A stretch of 64,000 nucleotides of DNA, from the NCBI RefSeq assembly GCF_001641265.1, contig NW_020167530.1, forward strand, positions 620,001 to 684,000, written 5' to 3'. Shown piece after piece: positions 31,336 to 42,302 of the stretch. The stretch comes from Pseudogymnoascus destructans. Taxonomy: Eukaryota > Ascomycota > Leotiomycetes > Thelebolales > Thelebolaceae. Under the pieces are notes generated by a model. That model saw only the letters and a program-made list of their open reading frames with translations. It did no database searches and had not been told where the DNA came from. The translations under genes and the position numbers were made by a program. Within the stretch, counting starts at the first letter, position 1. Each line of letters begins with the position of its first letter.

Positions 31336-32772
31336 TTATCTGGAGGACCGCCCCTCACGCATGAAGGAATAATAAGCAGCTTCCACGACTGCATCAATCT
31401 TGCGTTCTTTTTCCAGGGCAGACCTCTGAGTTTCGGTGAGCTGAGTTGTCCTCTCAGCGAGATAGAACCCGGCGTCAGTTTGCATGCCCGTCGAGGTAGA
31501 AGCGCCTACGGCCTCATCACCTTCGAATACTCTTCCCAGGCCGTCCCTGAAAGGGAGCCTCGTGTTTGCCTGAGTGCCTTTGGAAGCATACTCTGTATCA
31601 ACAGGAATGCCCCTCGCACTGGTCCGCATGCCTGTGAAGATATGGGCATTGTTCAGAGCTTCGCCACTTTTGAGTTTTTTTGCCAGCGATTCGCTTGGAG
31701 GGGCCGAGGTTTCCTTTTCATCCGGGAAGCCCCTTGCATCGGTTCGCATGCTCATCAAGATACAGGCAGCATCCAGGGCATCGTCAATGTGCATCTTTCT
31801 CACCAGAGCCAGCTTTTTCTTGTCATTGAGAAGGTCCAAGTGGCGGTCAATAAGAGATAACTCCGCTCTGATGTCCTTTTTGTTCTCTTTGATCTCTTTG
31901 GTCCAGGGGTTTTGGGCTGGTCTCAGAGAGTTACGCTTCCTGCCAATTACCCCGATGGGGCCAGAGAAAAAGTCCGAGATCCTCCTAGGATCGTGGTCCT
32001 CATTGTCACTAGAGGTCCATTCCCCCTCCGTTTCGTCGTTGCCATTCGTCTCTTGAAGGTTGGAAATAAATCTCTGGAACTTCGGGCCATCGTCCTTGTG
32101 ACCGGGGATGATTAAGGGGAACTGTGCCTCCGTGCGATTCCTTGTGACATTTTCGGCTCTGGTGTTTTTCTTGGCCGCAGGTGCTGGCCTCCCCTGGTTT
32201 GGTTGTTGATATGTGGCGGTAGTCTTTTGCCCCTTGTGCGCGGGTCCTGCCTTGGCCGGAATCTCATCCGCAACAAAGGCCTCCATTGTTCCCTTGTGGG
32301 CATCCTTGAGTTCTCTGTGGTTGGTCCTGCAGGATGGGATCTCCGAGGCTGAAGTGTATCTTTGTTGAAGAGCACTGCCAGGCTTGTGGTTGGCGACGTG
32401 GTTGGCGAGGTGTTCTTGCGCTTTCTTCTGCGCCTTAAAGGTGGAGTTTGCCTGGGCACCATAGTCTGTCCAGTCCATATTATAGCTCTTGACGTGGATT
32501 CCATCTCCACCCAGCATGCACCGATAACAAAACTGAGACGTGCATGTCACGCAGCGCTGGAGAACCGAATCGTTTCGTTTTTCACAGATATCACACTTGG
32601 CTGTGTGTATATACACAGGTACAAACTCCGTGTGTGCCTCTTCGTTCATGGCAACCGGTTTGGCACGGGTAGCTTGTGAAGGCCCAATTACTCGAGCCAT
32701 CAAAAAAGAAGCAGAGGCTTTGAAGCCTGAGTTTGGCGGCAAAGGCGCCGCTGTACGTTTCTTTCCTGCCAT
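31336..32772 (-). CDS. Hypothetical protein with a Cys-rich zinc-binding cluster, 478 aa
   Basis: Intronless 478-codon frame. Near residues 60-85 lies a C-x2-C-x10-C-x2-C-x4-C-x2-C cluster (CDICEKRNDSVLQRC, then VTCTSQFCYRC) preceded by a His in YIHTAKC. This is the sort of arrangement seen in small RING, IBR or B-box-like zinc modules. The rest is charged and low in hydrophobic residues, with an acidic stretch (ETEGEWTSSDNEDHD), and the C-terminal 150 residues look helical. No signal peptide or membrane segment. I do not recognise the family. A nuclear or cytosolic role in binding proteins or nucleic acid would fit the composition, but that is a guess. Immediately upstream is an unusual tandem-repeat array. 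Confidence 0.65.
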   Translation of the reverse strand: MAGKKRTAAPLPPNSGFKASASFLMARVIGPSQATRAKPVAMNEEAHTEFVPVYIHTAKCDICEKRNDSVLQRCVTCTSQFCYRCMLGGDGIHVKSYNMDWTDYGAQANSTFKAQKKAQEHLANHVANHKPGSALQQRYTSASEIPSCRTNHRELKDAHKGTMEAFVADEIPAKAGPAHKGQKTTATYQQPNQGRPAPAAKKNTRAENVTRNRTEAQFPLIIPGHKDDGPKFQRFISNLQETNGNDETEGEWTSSDNEDHDPRRISDFFSGPIGVIGRKRNSLRPAQNPWTKEIKENKKDIRAELSLIDRHLDLLNDKKKLALVRKMHIDDALDAACILMSMRTDARGFPDEKETSAPPSESLAKKLKSGEALNNAHIFTGMRTSARGIPVDTEYASKGTQANTRLPFRDGLGRVFEGDEAVGASTSTGMQTDAGFYLAERTTQLTETQRSALEKERKIDAVVEAAYYSFMREGRSSR

Positions 32773-32903
32773 CTTGCAAAAATGAGGTGAGCAAGTGTTG
32801 TTATTCTTGCTGTATGGAAAGGCGAACCTTGCTCGTCTTTAAGGGATGTGGGATATTGACGTGAGTCCTGGTGTATTATAGGAAGAAAGACCTTATCCAA
32901 TCT

Positions 32904-33261
32904 TAGAAGCAAGCTGTCGGAGCTTCGAAGTCTGAAGCTGCAGACGATCACAACCTCAGAAGCAAGTTGGCGAAGCTTCCAAGTGTGCAGACGTTGATGT
33001 TCACACTGTCAGAAGCAAGTGTAGCTTCGAAGTGTGTAGTCACAGACTTTTACAACCTCAGAAGCAAGTTGTTGTAGCTTCGAGGTGTGCAGTTGTGGTC
33101 GTCCACACCCTCGAAAGCAAGCTGGCTTCCAAGTGTGGAGCGTTGATGTTCACACTCGAAGAAGCAAGTTGATATAGCTTCCAAGTGGGAAGTTGTTGAG
33201 GTTGACACTCTCGGAATCGAGTTTGTTGTTAGCTTCCAAGTGTGTAGTTGTGGACGTTCAC
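32904..33261. repeat. Seven imperfect ~50-bp repeats with GAAGC...GCTTC arms
   Basis: Seven units start near 32906, 32959, 33012, 33061, 33114, 33161 and 33213. Each has the plan GAAGCAAG, 4-12 variable bases, AGCTTC, then CAAGTGTG and a T/G-rich tail with ACGTTCAC or similar. GAAGC and GCTTC are reverse complements, so every unit can form a small stem. The array lies 130-490 bp upstream of the start of the minus-strand zinc-binding gene, i.e. in its promoter or 5' leader. The units differ from one another more than a recent slippage product would. Confidence 0.85.
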
Positions 33262-34279
33262 TGATATGATAGTTGCTACGCCGATGGGTTTTCTCCTTAT
33301 TCAGGGCGGCTTTGCTACCTATTATCAATAGAGCGTCTCGTCAAAGAAAAGGTAAACATACCTCGTGGAACGTTTCGTTTCGAATCTCTCAGCTTTGATT
33401 GCCCACAGAATGTTGATGTGTGGAAGATGTCTTCTGTTGATGTTATGTGAGAAAACGGAGAGGGAAGCTCCTCACGTTTTCTTTCTATTTATCCTTGGAT
33501 AGGTAAGCAAATGCCTGATTCAGCGTTTACTCCTACGGCGAGAATTCATAGTGTTTTAAGTGAGTAAGTAGACGCCTGAATTGAATTAGACGTTAATCCC
33601 ATGGCGATGGCTCATTGTATTATGAGCGAGAATTGGAACCGTTTATCATAATGCCAAATAGTTCTTCTTCTCTTGCTTGAAACCGCGCCCAATTGCTTCC
33701 GGCAGTAGCTTTTATCCGGCAGTAGCTTTTATCAACCCATTACACAGGCAATGCTTTACGGTAGAATATTATAGCAAGTTATTAACTTATAGATTTAAAC
33801 CCTTCAGGGGCTGCTGCTGTCAAGATTGTATCGGCGGCATATAATATAAAGAGGCCTAGTACAAAGATGGAATGAGGCGATTAATATATAGTGAATCGAA
33901 TCCCATACAATAACCCCTTGAAGCTAACTTTATAATATTGAATCATTTTGTATGCTCTACATTGCCCTGATGTCCGTTGGAATCATCAAATACAAGATGT
34001 ACTAGCAAGTAATGCTGGCAGCTTATTTTCTTTGAACCATATACATTCATTGTTATTCGAATTACACTACATTACATTATAGTCACAGCAAAATGCCACA
34101 ATATCAGGTTATCTTGATTAACAACTTTAATGCCATTCTACACTACACTTATTTGCAACCTAATTCAAACCCACGAGCTACCTATGACTACCGGACAAAC
34201 CCCCGAGTAGAAACGAACTCAGCATAACCTGGAGTGATAACAACCAACACACCGACCAGGATTCACAGCTACCAAGCAT
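33262..34279. other. AT-rich intergenic region
   Basis: About 1 kb, notably AT-rich from 33740 to 34150, with no long frames. A short direct repeat GGCAGTAGCTTTTATC occurs twice in a row at about 33700-33735. It contains the 3' end of the Aly/REF gene's transcript on the right side. Confidence 0.5.
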
Positions 34280-35758
34280 CTATTCTGCCATTTCAATATC
34301 TCCCGTGGTGTTGGCAGAAGCAGCCGGCGCAGCAGCCCCAGATGGCTTGTCAGCACCATTCTCCTTCGCTCCGCCTCCCCAGTAGTCTTCCATCTCAGCA
34401 TCGAGCTCCTCCTGGGTCTTCTTAGGACGACGTGCTGACCTCCCACCGGCCTCACGGCGGCTGTCTCCTCTGTCAGAACGGTCCCCCCTTTCCCTTCTGG
34501 CTCCGGGTGGGCGGCCATCACGACGGCGTGTCATCGGGCTGCGAGACGAACGGTCTCGTCCAGGGACATATCTGTCGACATTTGGTGGAGGAGGGCCGCT
34601 GACATCAGAGTGGCGGACTGGCGAATAAGAGCGATCGCGCGAGCCTGCCGCTCTGGTGATACGGTCTGCCAACGAACGAGGAGGGAGTACGGCGCTGTCG
34701 AACGGGTTACGTCTGCCGCCACCACCAGGTCCAGATGGCACTGCTACCAGACGGATGGGTTGACCTGTGAGATGTTAATAAACCGAAGGAATAGAAAGAG
34801 TACGGAGCTTTACCATTCGCATTTGCGCCATCATACTCTCGAACTGCGGCGCTAGCATCACGAGCGGACTCATAGGTCACGTAAGCAATGCCCTCGGATC
34901 GGCCTGCACGATCGTAAACGAGCTCCAATTTCGCAACCGGGCCAATGCGATTGAAAAGGCCCTAGAGCTGTCAGCAAAGCTCCAAGTATCGGGATCCTGG
35001 GTCTGCCTACATCGAGATCGCTTTCCGTCAGGTCGTAGTGCACGTTGTCGACACGTAATTTCGAGCTTGCTGGTGCGCTGAATAGGGCAGTCAACATCTG
35101 TAATTGTTTAGGAGGTACGGAACAGCATACTATGCTCTCTCGCGGTCTGGGGAGTATCGTCTTGGGCGTCCGGCATTGCTCGATGCTATCCGTCAATCAG
35201 TATGATGCATTTTTCGGGATCCGCGTGATTCGAACATACTATTATCGTTGTATTTGTCGTGTACCCATTCACTGCTGAACATCAGCGTCTGGCCATTACT
35301 GACTTGGAAACATCTTAACCCACGAATCAAGATCTCTAGGTTCGTCTCGTATCGACTGTGTCCAAGGGAAGTCCTGCGTTAGCTGGTCCTCGTATACATT
35401 TGTGCTTCAGGCAACTATTCAAAATGTCGCTCCAATTGGATCCGGCTGCGATTGCCGCCGAGGAGACGCGAAAGAGGTTTTGGAGGAGGAAGGAGCTGTA
35501 TAAACCTGCGAGTACAGCATTAGCAAATCTGGGTCACCCGGCGCATGTCGTGGTGGATGTTGAGCAACCTTTCTTATGCCATCTCGAGGATATTCAGTTC
35601 TATCGTTGCGACGGCCACCGCGTCTTGGTCCTCGAGAGTCTTTGTTCTGCTATCCGGGACAGTCAGCGCCAATGCACGAGAGGGGCAAGGCTGAAAGGCT
35701 GAGTTCAACACAAACATACATGGCGCTCAGAAACAATGTCATCTAAGCTGCGATCCAT
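34280..35758 (-). CDS. Aly/REF-type mRNA export factor (Yra1-like), 8 exons
   Basis: Minus-strand exons at 35758-35720, 35649-35569, 35373-35324, 35271-35240, 35185-35131, 35077-35011, 34961-34814 and 34764-34280. Introns are 70, 195, 52, 54, 53, 49 and 49 nt. The spliced frame gives 318 aa with no stops. Aly/REF proteins bridge the DEAD-box helicase Sub2/UAP56 and the Mex67 export receptor within TREX. Visible signs are the N-terminal helicase-binding motif MDRSLDDIVSERHQNK, the basic RRGGRRNDR segment and DLDSEWVHDKY. An RRM (about 88-165) has RNP2 LRVDNVHY and RNP1 GIAYVTY. An Arg-rich C-terminal half ends in the second helicase-binding type motif ELDAEMEDYW. Splice sites in the first third were chosen by frame and family pattern, so small errors are possible there. 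Confidence 0.88.
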
Positions 35759-36155
35759 TGCGCAGGTAGTAGAATAGGAGAAAATGGGCTGTGCGCGTAG
35801 AGAGGGTTGCAGTATGAATGATTGTATGTATAGAAGTGAAACACGTTCCGAGTTTTGCAGGTGGACCTGGATTGATGTCGTCCAGCTTTCGCTAAACTTT
35901 TCTGTTTACCTTGCTGGTTACGATTTAAGCGCTAAGCGCCAGTATCGCCCCAGTAATGAAGACATCGCCAGCTGTGTGGATGCAAAACTGACCCATCTAA
36001 TACAAGTATCCAGCGCGAAAGTAACCTCGGTTGCAAATAAGACACCTGGAAGTGGCGAGCAATTGCATACTCGTAGCACTTTGACTTGACAGTGTTGCAT
36101 TTGAGGGAGGCGTTCAGTACAATCCCTGGCCAACTTTTATGCGACTTTCTTGGCT
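35759..36155. promoter_or_regulatory. Divergent intergenic region (Aly/REF / mitochondrial protein)
   Basis: About 400 bp between two divergent start codons, containing both promoters. No recognisable gene or specific site. Confidence 0.4.
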
Positions 36156-37906
36156 ATGAAGGGGATCTGTAAGCAATTGGTAACTTTGCTAAGGCCTAAA
36201 TATTTGCAGAGTATTCCCCGCATAACACTTATTTCCAAACAATATTATGGCAGTGCCGAAAGGCCGTCACGTCTGGTCAGATCAGAAAAATCTTGGCGGA
36301 AACAATTTAGTATAACGACGGGATCGCCAGCTTCGCTAGTAAGTTAAATCCTAAATTTATACTATTGTGGAAGCTGGTATAAATATATACTTACATGCCT
36401 ACAGAAACCCAATGACATCCTAAGCAAAATCAAAGAGGTTCAGAGTTCGTTTGATTCAGAACAATACACTGATTTACTCGCTAATACGGAAAAAACTGTT
36501 GTTATACTGTCAACTCCTTCGTTTTCAACGTGGCTTGAAAATGGCCCGTTTATCCCAAATCTTCTTCAAACAATATTTCCAGCTACGCCGGATGGAACCG
36601 AGGTAGAGACTATCCTGGGGGTGGTTGATGGCTTGGCCCCACCCAATATCTCCGACCTAGATAGTGATGGGATCACACCGACGGAGGGGTTCGGTATTTC
36701 CATCATTCTAAGTAAGCCAGGGGAATATCAACAAGAACGGAGGCTTAAGCAAAGCTCCATGGACTCTAGATCAAATCCCACTGATAGCTCAAGCATCACC
36801 GTTAGGGTTCATGATCCAACGGCTGTTGAGCCTACAAAGGCCGTTCAGAAGTATTCAGATATCACCATGCCTCTCGCCAACACGACTTTCCGTAATGGAC
36901 GCACATCCACACTTTTTGAAGTGCGTTGGGAACGAAGCTCTCCAGGGAGCCAATTTGAGCAAACGAGAAGTAGTGAGCTAGAGTCTTTGACCATCTCTGA
37001 TATGTTCTCTGGGAAGCTATTCGAAAGCTCCACCAGCGTCCCCCTGGAACCTATTACTGAGACCAGACATGTCGCAAGCGGACTCGGGAACATAGTGCGG
37101 ACGCTCACAGATGCTAGCGGGAAAGAAATGCCCGCATCTAGTGAGCTTGAAGCGAGTGTGGTCTCGTATCTGTCATCGCGAGGATTGCCGGAGCAAACAG
37201 TTGGCGTATGGGCCTTGGTTTTTCCTGGTGAAGTCTATGAATCCGACCTTGGTAAATGGGCCAAAGACTACCCTATTCGTGTCTGGGATGCGATACGACA
37301 TGGAGCTAGCCTACACCGTGTCGGTATGTTTATATATTCCAATGTGTTCCGCATATACCCCTATTCGTGTCCAACTAACGGGTCATAGTATCTGGTGGCG
37401 GCGGCTGGGGAATCAAGGCAGGCCTCCTTTCTCTCGACCCTGAAACACAGTTCGGCTCAGGTGAAGCTCGATATGACTTCTCCCAGCCGGGATCCGCTCT
37501 GGACAGCGACGCCGAGCAGACGCAGGCTCTTGGCCAAATCGCAAAACCAGGGTCTTATATCCAGTTCTTAATTGCGCATCAGCAACTAGATCAACTTGCT
37601 GGTGCAATTCTACCCTTAAACAAGCCCGAGAAATTGGAGCCCCGTGAAGTCGACTGCACTACCCCGTCGATTGTGCTCGGCTGTATCCCATCCACCATCG
37701 ATGATATTCCATTGCCGCCCTTAGAGACGTCTGGGGACGAAGCACGGAGGGAGCTCGCGGTGGCTTATAATCAACTAAGCATACTCTCTGAGAATGGTCT
37801 GTATTTACGCAGGGAAGACGCAGAGCAGACCCATATGCCAGCTCATTTCACCAGAGTCGATATTCCTGGTGGGGTTATCAGAGGGCAGACAGAGGCTGAG
37901 AGCTGA
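36156..37906 (+). CDS. Conserved fungal protein of unknown function, probably mitochondrial
   Basis: Exons 36156-36338, 36405-37323 and 37389-37906, introns of 66 and 65 nt, 539 aa. The first 60 residues (MKGICKQLVTLLRPKYLQSI onward) are basic with almost no acidic residues and can form an amphipathic helix, as in a mitochondrial presequence. The body has no membrane segment. Toward the end of exon 2 and across the second intron lies a striking block, YPIRVWDAIRHGASLHRV then VSGGGGWGIKAGLLSLDPE. I recall this Gly-rich signature from a family of fungal proteins loosely annotated as 'V-type c subunit family', without experimental function. The tail ends in a mixed-charge region. Function is not assigned. 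Confidence 0.72.
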
Positions 37907-38583
37907 GAGCTCAATCTTCTGGTGTATTAATTGAGCGTGTAAACATAGTGTAATATATACATATATATAAGATAAGCATGTACAATAGATATGATGGAAT
38001 TCTACGAGGGCATTTTCATCGGTTTGAGTCGAGAAGTGTCGCTGGGTCCCACCTCCCCCACACCCGGAAGCTCCACCCACTGCCATCAATGTCAACGATC
38101 CATCCCTCGTGTTATCACATCCCATGGTCGTCGTAATACAACCTCGGCACGGCGATCCACTTGGCCCGCGGTACCCAGTGACCGATTGGCCTGTCCAATG
38201 AATAGCGCCACTATAGCGTGCTGACAAGTCTCTGATATCCAAGGTGATGGCCATGCGCACCTCCTTGCTTTGAGAGGGCTTCGGCCTCGCGATCTGTCTT
38301 CTGCGTCGCTGCGTGATATCGCTTCTACCCCGCGATATTACGGTGTGTTGTGGTGTCGGGTGGCCTTGGGAGCCGTTCCTTCTTCGTACTACTTGTACAA
38401 GACTTTTTGACTCGGATGTAGATTTTCGGTTTCTCTTTTCCGTACCCACTCGCGCGAGAAACCTGCCCCTCTCTCTTACTATTCCTATAAAGCGTAAGGT
38501 TTAAGTTTCACGCTTCTCATTATTATCAAAACTACCAACATCACCCATTCACACAGAAGGTGCATCAATTGGAAGGCCTCAAC
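37907..38583. other. Intergenic region upstream of the P450 gene
   Basis: About 680 bp. The minus-strand frame of 214 codons crossing it is low in family features and overlaps the 3' end of the preceding gene, so I take it as chance. A pyrimidine-rich stretch with short A/T blocks before 38560 probably holds the P450 promoter. Confidence 0.45.
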
Positions 38584-40386
38584 ATGGTTTCCAAATATAC
38601 GATATTTGCGGCGGTAGCAGCTGTAGCATCATATTTGGTTGGGAACCGTGTCATAATCCCGCCATGGTATCTTACATTTGGATATATAGGAATCTTTATT
38701 GAAGGGTTCCTGTTGCAGTTTGCAGTCTGGGTCTTCTACAACGTATTGTTGAAGCATAGGCTTAGCCCATTGAGACACCTACCCGGCCCCAAGGTTTGTG
38801 AACCTTTGATAGAGACTCCCTACAGTGGCCACTGAGCTAAAATATGCGCCGTTAGGATAACGGTTTATTCATGGGACAATGGGACAACATGGCTGCAGAA
38901 AATCTGGGTGGTCCGCAGCGAAAATGGTAAGTCACATCGAGCCACATTGCTTCGTATATGTTTCCTCTATTCTAACCTCCTCAGGGCTAGAACAATCCCG
39001 AACGATGGCATTATTCGTTTCCTGGGCATCTTCAACAAGGAGCGCCTCTTAATCACCTCTCCCAAGGCCCTCTCTGAGGTTCTCACTACTAAGTCCTATG
39101 ATTTCGTAAAGCCTCACGAGGTCTCCGTAGGCATCGGGCGTCTACTCGGCATCGGCGTGCTCCTGGCCGAGGGTGACGAGCACAAGTTTCAACGCAAGAA
39201 CCTGATGCCCGCGTTCGCCTTCCGCCATGTTAAGAGCCTCTTCCCGACGTTCTGGTCTAAATCGCTCGAGGTTGTGTTCGCCATAGACGACGAGATCAAA
39301 AACACTGCCGGCGCCCCACCTCCAGAAGATGCTATTGAGGCCGGCGTCAGCCGAGACGTCAAGCTAGACAGCGACCAAGCAATCGTATCCGTCAGCCAGT
39401 GGTTTAACCGCGCGACCCTAGACATCATTGGGGTCGCCGGAATGGGGCAGGACTTCAATGCCATCGCTGACCCAACAGGCGACTTGTATCAAGCATACGT
39501 CAGGACGTTCCGGCCCTCTCGCCAGGCTTTCGCTCTGCAAATCTTGTCCTTATTTATCCCCCACGTCATCATTAGGCACTTGCCCTTCAAGTACAACAGG
39601 GAAGTGAATAAATCCGCCAAAATAATTCGCGACATCTCCCGGGACCTCATCACCAAGAAGAAGGAACGCCTCGCGAAAGGCCTAGCAGCAGACAAGGACA
39701 TCCTCAGCGTGGCTCTCGAGTCCGGCGCCTTCACCGACGACCAACTCGTCGACCAGCTCATGACCTTCCTCGCTGCCGGTCATGAAACAACTGCTACAGC
39801 TATGATTTGGGCCATCTACCTACTCAGCATACACCCAGCCATGCAGACGCGTCTGCGCTCCGAAGTGCGCGCCGGTCTCCCAAGCCCCGACTCTGGCGAC
39901 TCCATCACAGCGGCCGACATCGAGCGGCTGCCCTACCTGAACGCCGTGTGCGCAGAGGTCCTCCGGCACCACTCCCCCGTGCCGATGACGCTGCGGGAGG
40001 CCAACGTCAACACCTCGATCCAGGGGGTGCCCATCCCCAAGGGCACGATGCTGTATCTGGTGCCGTGCGCGACGAACCGCGACCCGAAGCTCTGGGGCCC
40101 GGATGTGGATGAGTTCGAGCCGGAGCGCTGGCTGCGGGACGCGAGTGGGGGTGCGGAGTCGAACTATGCGTTCCTGACGTTCATACATGGGCCACGCAGC
40201 TGTATTGGGGAGAAGTTTGCGAGAGGGGAGTTTGCGTGCTTGGTGGCTGCTTTTGTGGGGAGGTTTGAGTTTGAGTTGGCGGATCCGAGGATGGAGGATG
40301 AGAGGACGATTCCGATTAAGAGGGGGGCTACGAGCAAGCCGGAGAATGGGCTGTGGATGAAGATGAGGAAGGTGGAGGGGTGGTAG
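38584..40386 (+). CDS. Cytochrome P450 monooxygenase
   Basis: Exons 38584-38793, 38856-38926 and 38985-40386 (introns 62 and 58 nt) give 560 aa. Two hydrophobic stretches near the N-terminus (about 5-20 and 28-52) anchor the protein in the ER membrane, followed by the hinge RHLPGPK. The oxygen-activating I-helix motif AGHETT is at 358-363. An ExxR pair is in CAEVLR, a PERW motif in FEPERW, and the heme-binding loop FIHGPRSCIGEKF puts the thiolate ligand at Cys500. All catalytic landmarks are present, so the enzyme should be active. Substrate cannot be told from sequence. No other oxidative tailoring or backbone enzyme lies nearby, which argues against a secondary-metabolite cluster. The GTG 24 bases upstream is rejected in favour of the ATG. 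Confidence 0.92.
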
Positions 40387-41486
40387 AATGGTAGGAGGGT
40401 GGGATGGTTTATGGAGATGGGATGAAAAAGCGAGTATATATATGTACTGTACATACAAGACGAGAAGCACTGTGAGTATAATGTTAGTTATTCTACTGTA
40501 CGTGAGTAGCTGGTTTGTTCATCCTCTTTGACATCTTTGATGTGCCCGCCCATTTGATCTCCACACCTCGATATGGATGGGTGCATTGACATGCCCGCCT
40601 TGATCTCTAAACTGTCGACATGCCCGCCTTGATCTCTAAATTGTTCGACATGCCCGCCTTGATCTCTAAATTGTTCGACATGCCCGCCTTGATCTCTAAA
40701 CTGTTCGACATGCCCGCCTTGATCTAAACTCGACATGCCTGCCTTGATCTCCATGCCGTCTGATATGCCTTCCTTGATCTCCATACCGTCTGTGAACAAC
40801 ACTACCCACCCGCTGCCCGCTTCCGCCTGGCCTGTTTCATGAACTCAAACCTGACTGTTGATTGGCCAATGCAGGCACTTACGCGTAAGGGCGCGACCCT
40901 CTCGACGCGTCAAAACGCGCAAGATGCGTCTCTCAAACAGCGCTACTACTAAGCGGGAATAGCGCAGGGCCTTCACAAGGGCGGAAGACCTGGGTCCCAC
41001 CAGTTTCCACTAAACTCTTTCCAGTTAGCTTTCACCCCTTGAACCCATCACGCGCCGTCCGAAGCACCCCTCTCTCAGCCAATCACACGGCATCGTGGTC
41101 TCGGAGCGGGGACACCAGGCTACCCTCAGGCTGCCCATATTAAGGCCTGTGTTGGCCGTCCCGCCAGACCCCTTCCCTCGTCCACCCACATCCGCTGTTA
41201 CCATTGTTCCTGCGCATCATATCGCATCGCACTGCATAACACTGGACACTTCACGGCGCATATCGATCCATAACTGCCCCTCAGCCCCACGAGGAGCAGC
41301 ACAGCTCGCTGTCGCACATACTCCGCGCAGCTATAAGCCATTCATATCATATCTCCTATACATACCCGCGACACACAGGCCTTCACCTCGACCCGGCCCG
41401 CCCGCGCAATCCGCGACCGTTACCGCCCGGCCGGAGCCGGCGCACAAACCACCACCTTCACAGTCATAACCTCAACAACGTCAACG
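40387..41486. other. Intergenic region with a minisatellite
   Basis: About 1.1 kb. It contains the 30-bp minisatellite listed separately and, from about 41000, a C-rich stretch likely to be the promoter and leader of the Myb/SANT-like gene. The 124-codon plus-strand frame at 41095-41469 has no family features. Confidence 0.5.
40543..40792. repeat. Minisatellite, 30-bp unit (TGCCCGCCTTGATCTCTAAA + TTGTTCGACA)
   Basis: Eight units. The central four (40621-40740) are almost perfect at 30 bp, while the outer ones have drifted in length and sequence. Because the unit is a multiple of 3, the minus strand stays open and encodes a ten-residue repeat of the type D-Q-G-G-H-V-E-Q-F-R within a 104-codon frame. 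No evidence of expression: no start context, signal or neighbour relation supports a gene. Confidence 0.85.
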
Positions 41487-42302
41487 ATGCTCCTCCCTGC
41501 GCTCTGCCCGCCCCCTCGCCGCGCCCCCCTTCCTCCCTCCCTCTTCGCCTCCCCGCCCGCTTCTCCCTCACAACAGGCCACATCCTCACACTCCGCCCTC
41601 CTCGCCACATGTCACGCCCTGCAGAGCATGCTCGCCTCGCCGCAGCCGCAGCCGCAGACGCAGCTTCCCACCCCGCCAATGCGACACGTCCCGCTGCCGT
41701 CGCCGATGAAGCTGCGTCTGCGGTCGTCGACGTCGCGGCCGTCGTCGAGTGATGCCAGCGCTGCGGTTGTTGCTGAGGCGCCGCTGCCGGTGAAGCCGAT
41801 ACCGAGGAAGAGGATAGTGAAGCGTGCGCCGCCGAGGGGGGCGGGGAAGAGGCGGAGGGGAGTGGTGGAGGAGGAGGAGGAGGAGGAGGAGGAGGAAGGG
41901 CCGAGGACGCCGAAGAGGAGTAGGGGTGTGCCGGAGATGATGCCGTTGGGGCTTGTGAGGGGGGACTTTGAGAGGTTACATGATGCGCATCAGTATCGGA
42001 GTGAGGGGGTGAAGGCGGATGCGCTGGGAATAGTAGGAGGCCCAGTGGGGGAGACGTCTGAGGTGGTGGAGGAGGGTGAGGGCGATGAGGGGGAGTGGAC
42101 GAATGAGGAGGATAGGGTGCTTGTTGAACTTGTGTTGCAGAAACTGAGGCTGAGTCGACGGGAGTGGATGGACTGCGCGAAGATGGTTGGGAGGGATAGG
42201 CGGAGTGTGGGGAGGAGGTGGAGTAGTCTCGTTGGGGGAGGGGAGGTGGGGTTGAAGAGGAGGGGTAGGGAGAGGGCTGAGTTGCCTGGGACGTGGCGGT
42301 AG
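41487..42302 (+). CDS. Myb/SANT-like domain protein, 271 aa
   Basis: Intronless 271-aa frame. The N-terminal 120 residues are rich in Pro, Ser and Gln. A basic stretch (RKRIVKRAPPRGAGKRRRG) that could be a nuclear localisation signal follows, then a run of about ten Glu. Residues about 205-262 form a single Myb/SANT-like helix bundle, EWTNEEDRVLVELVLQKLRL, then SRREWMDCAKMVGRDRRSVG and RRWSSLV. The regularly spaced Trp residues and the E-E-D start are typical. This suggests a nuclear DNA- or chromatin-binding protein. No target can be inferred. The opposite-strand Pro-rich frame of similar length is a mirror of this GC-rich gene. Confidence 0.72.
   Translation: MLLPALCPPPRRAPLPPSLFASPPASPSQQATSSHSALLATCHALQSMLASPQPQPQTQLPTPPMRHVPLPSPMKLRLRSSTSRPSSSDASAAVVAEAPLPVKPIPRKRIVKRAPPRGAGKRRRGVVEEEEEEEEEEGPRTPKRSRGVPEMMPLGLVRGDFERLHDAHQYRSEGVKADALGIVGGPVGETSEVVEEGEGDEGEWTNEEDRVLVELVLQKLRLSRREWMDCAKMVGRDRRSVGRRWSSLVGGGEVGLKRRGRERAELPGTWR

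Noticed and set aside
35358..35702. 114-codon plus-strand frame opposite the Aly/REF 5' exons
   Set aside because: The minus strand gives a fully spliced family-consistent N-terminus through the same bases. The plus frame has no features.
37805..38449. 214-codon minus-strand frame upstream of the P450
   Set aside because: Overlaps the end of a supported gene and shows no recognisable protein features.
39820..40470. 216-codon minus-strand frame opposite the P450
   Set aside because: Low-complexity antisense frame of the P450 exon, with no start context or domains.
40543..40792. CRISPR-like regular repeats (also 9208-9285 and 32904-33261)
   Set aside because: Contiguous or drifting tandem repeats without unique spacers, in a eukaryotic genome. 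Not CRISPR.
38584..42302. Secondary-metabolite gene cluster around the P450
   Set aside because: Neighbours are a probable mitochondrial protein and a Myb/SANT-like protein. No backbone synthase or other tailoring enzyme is present.
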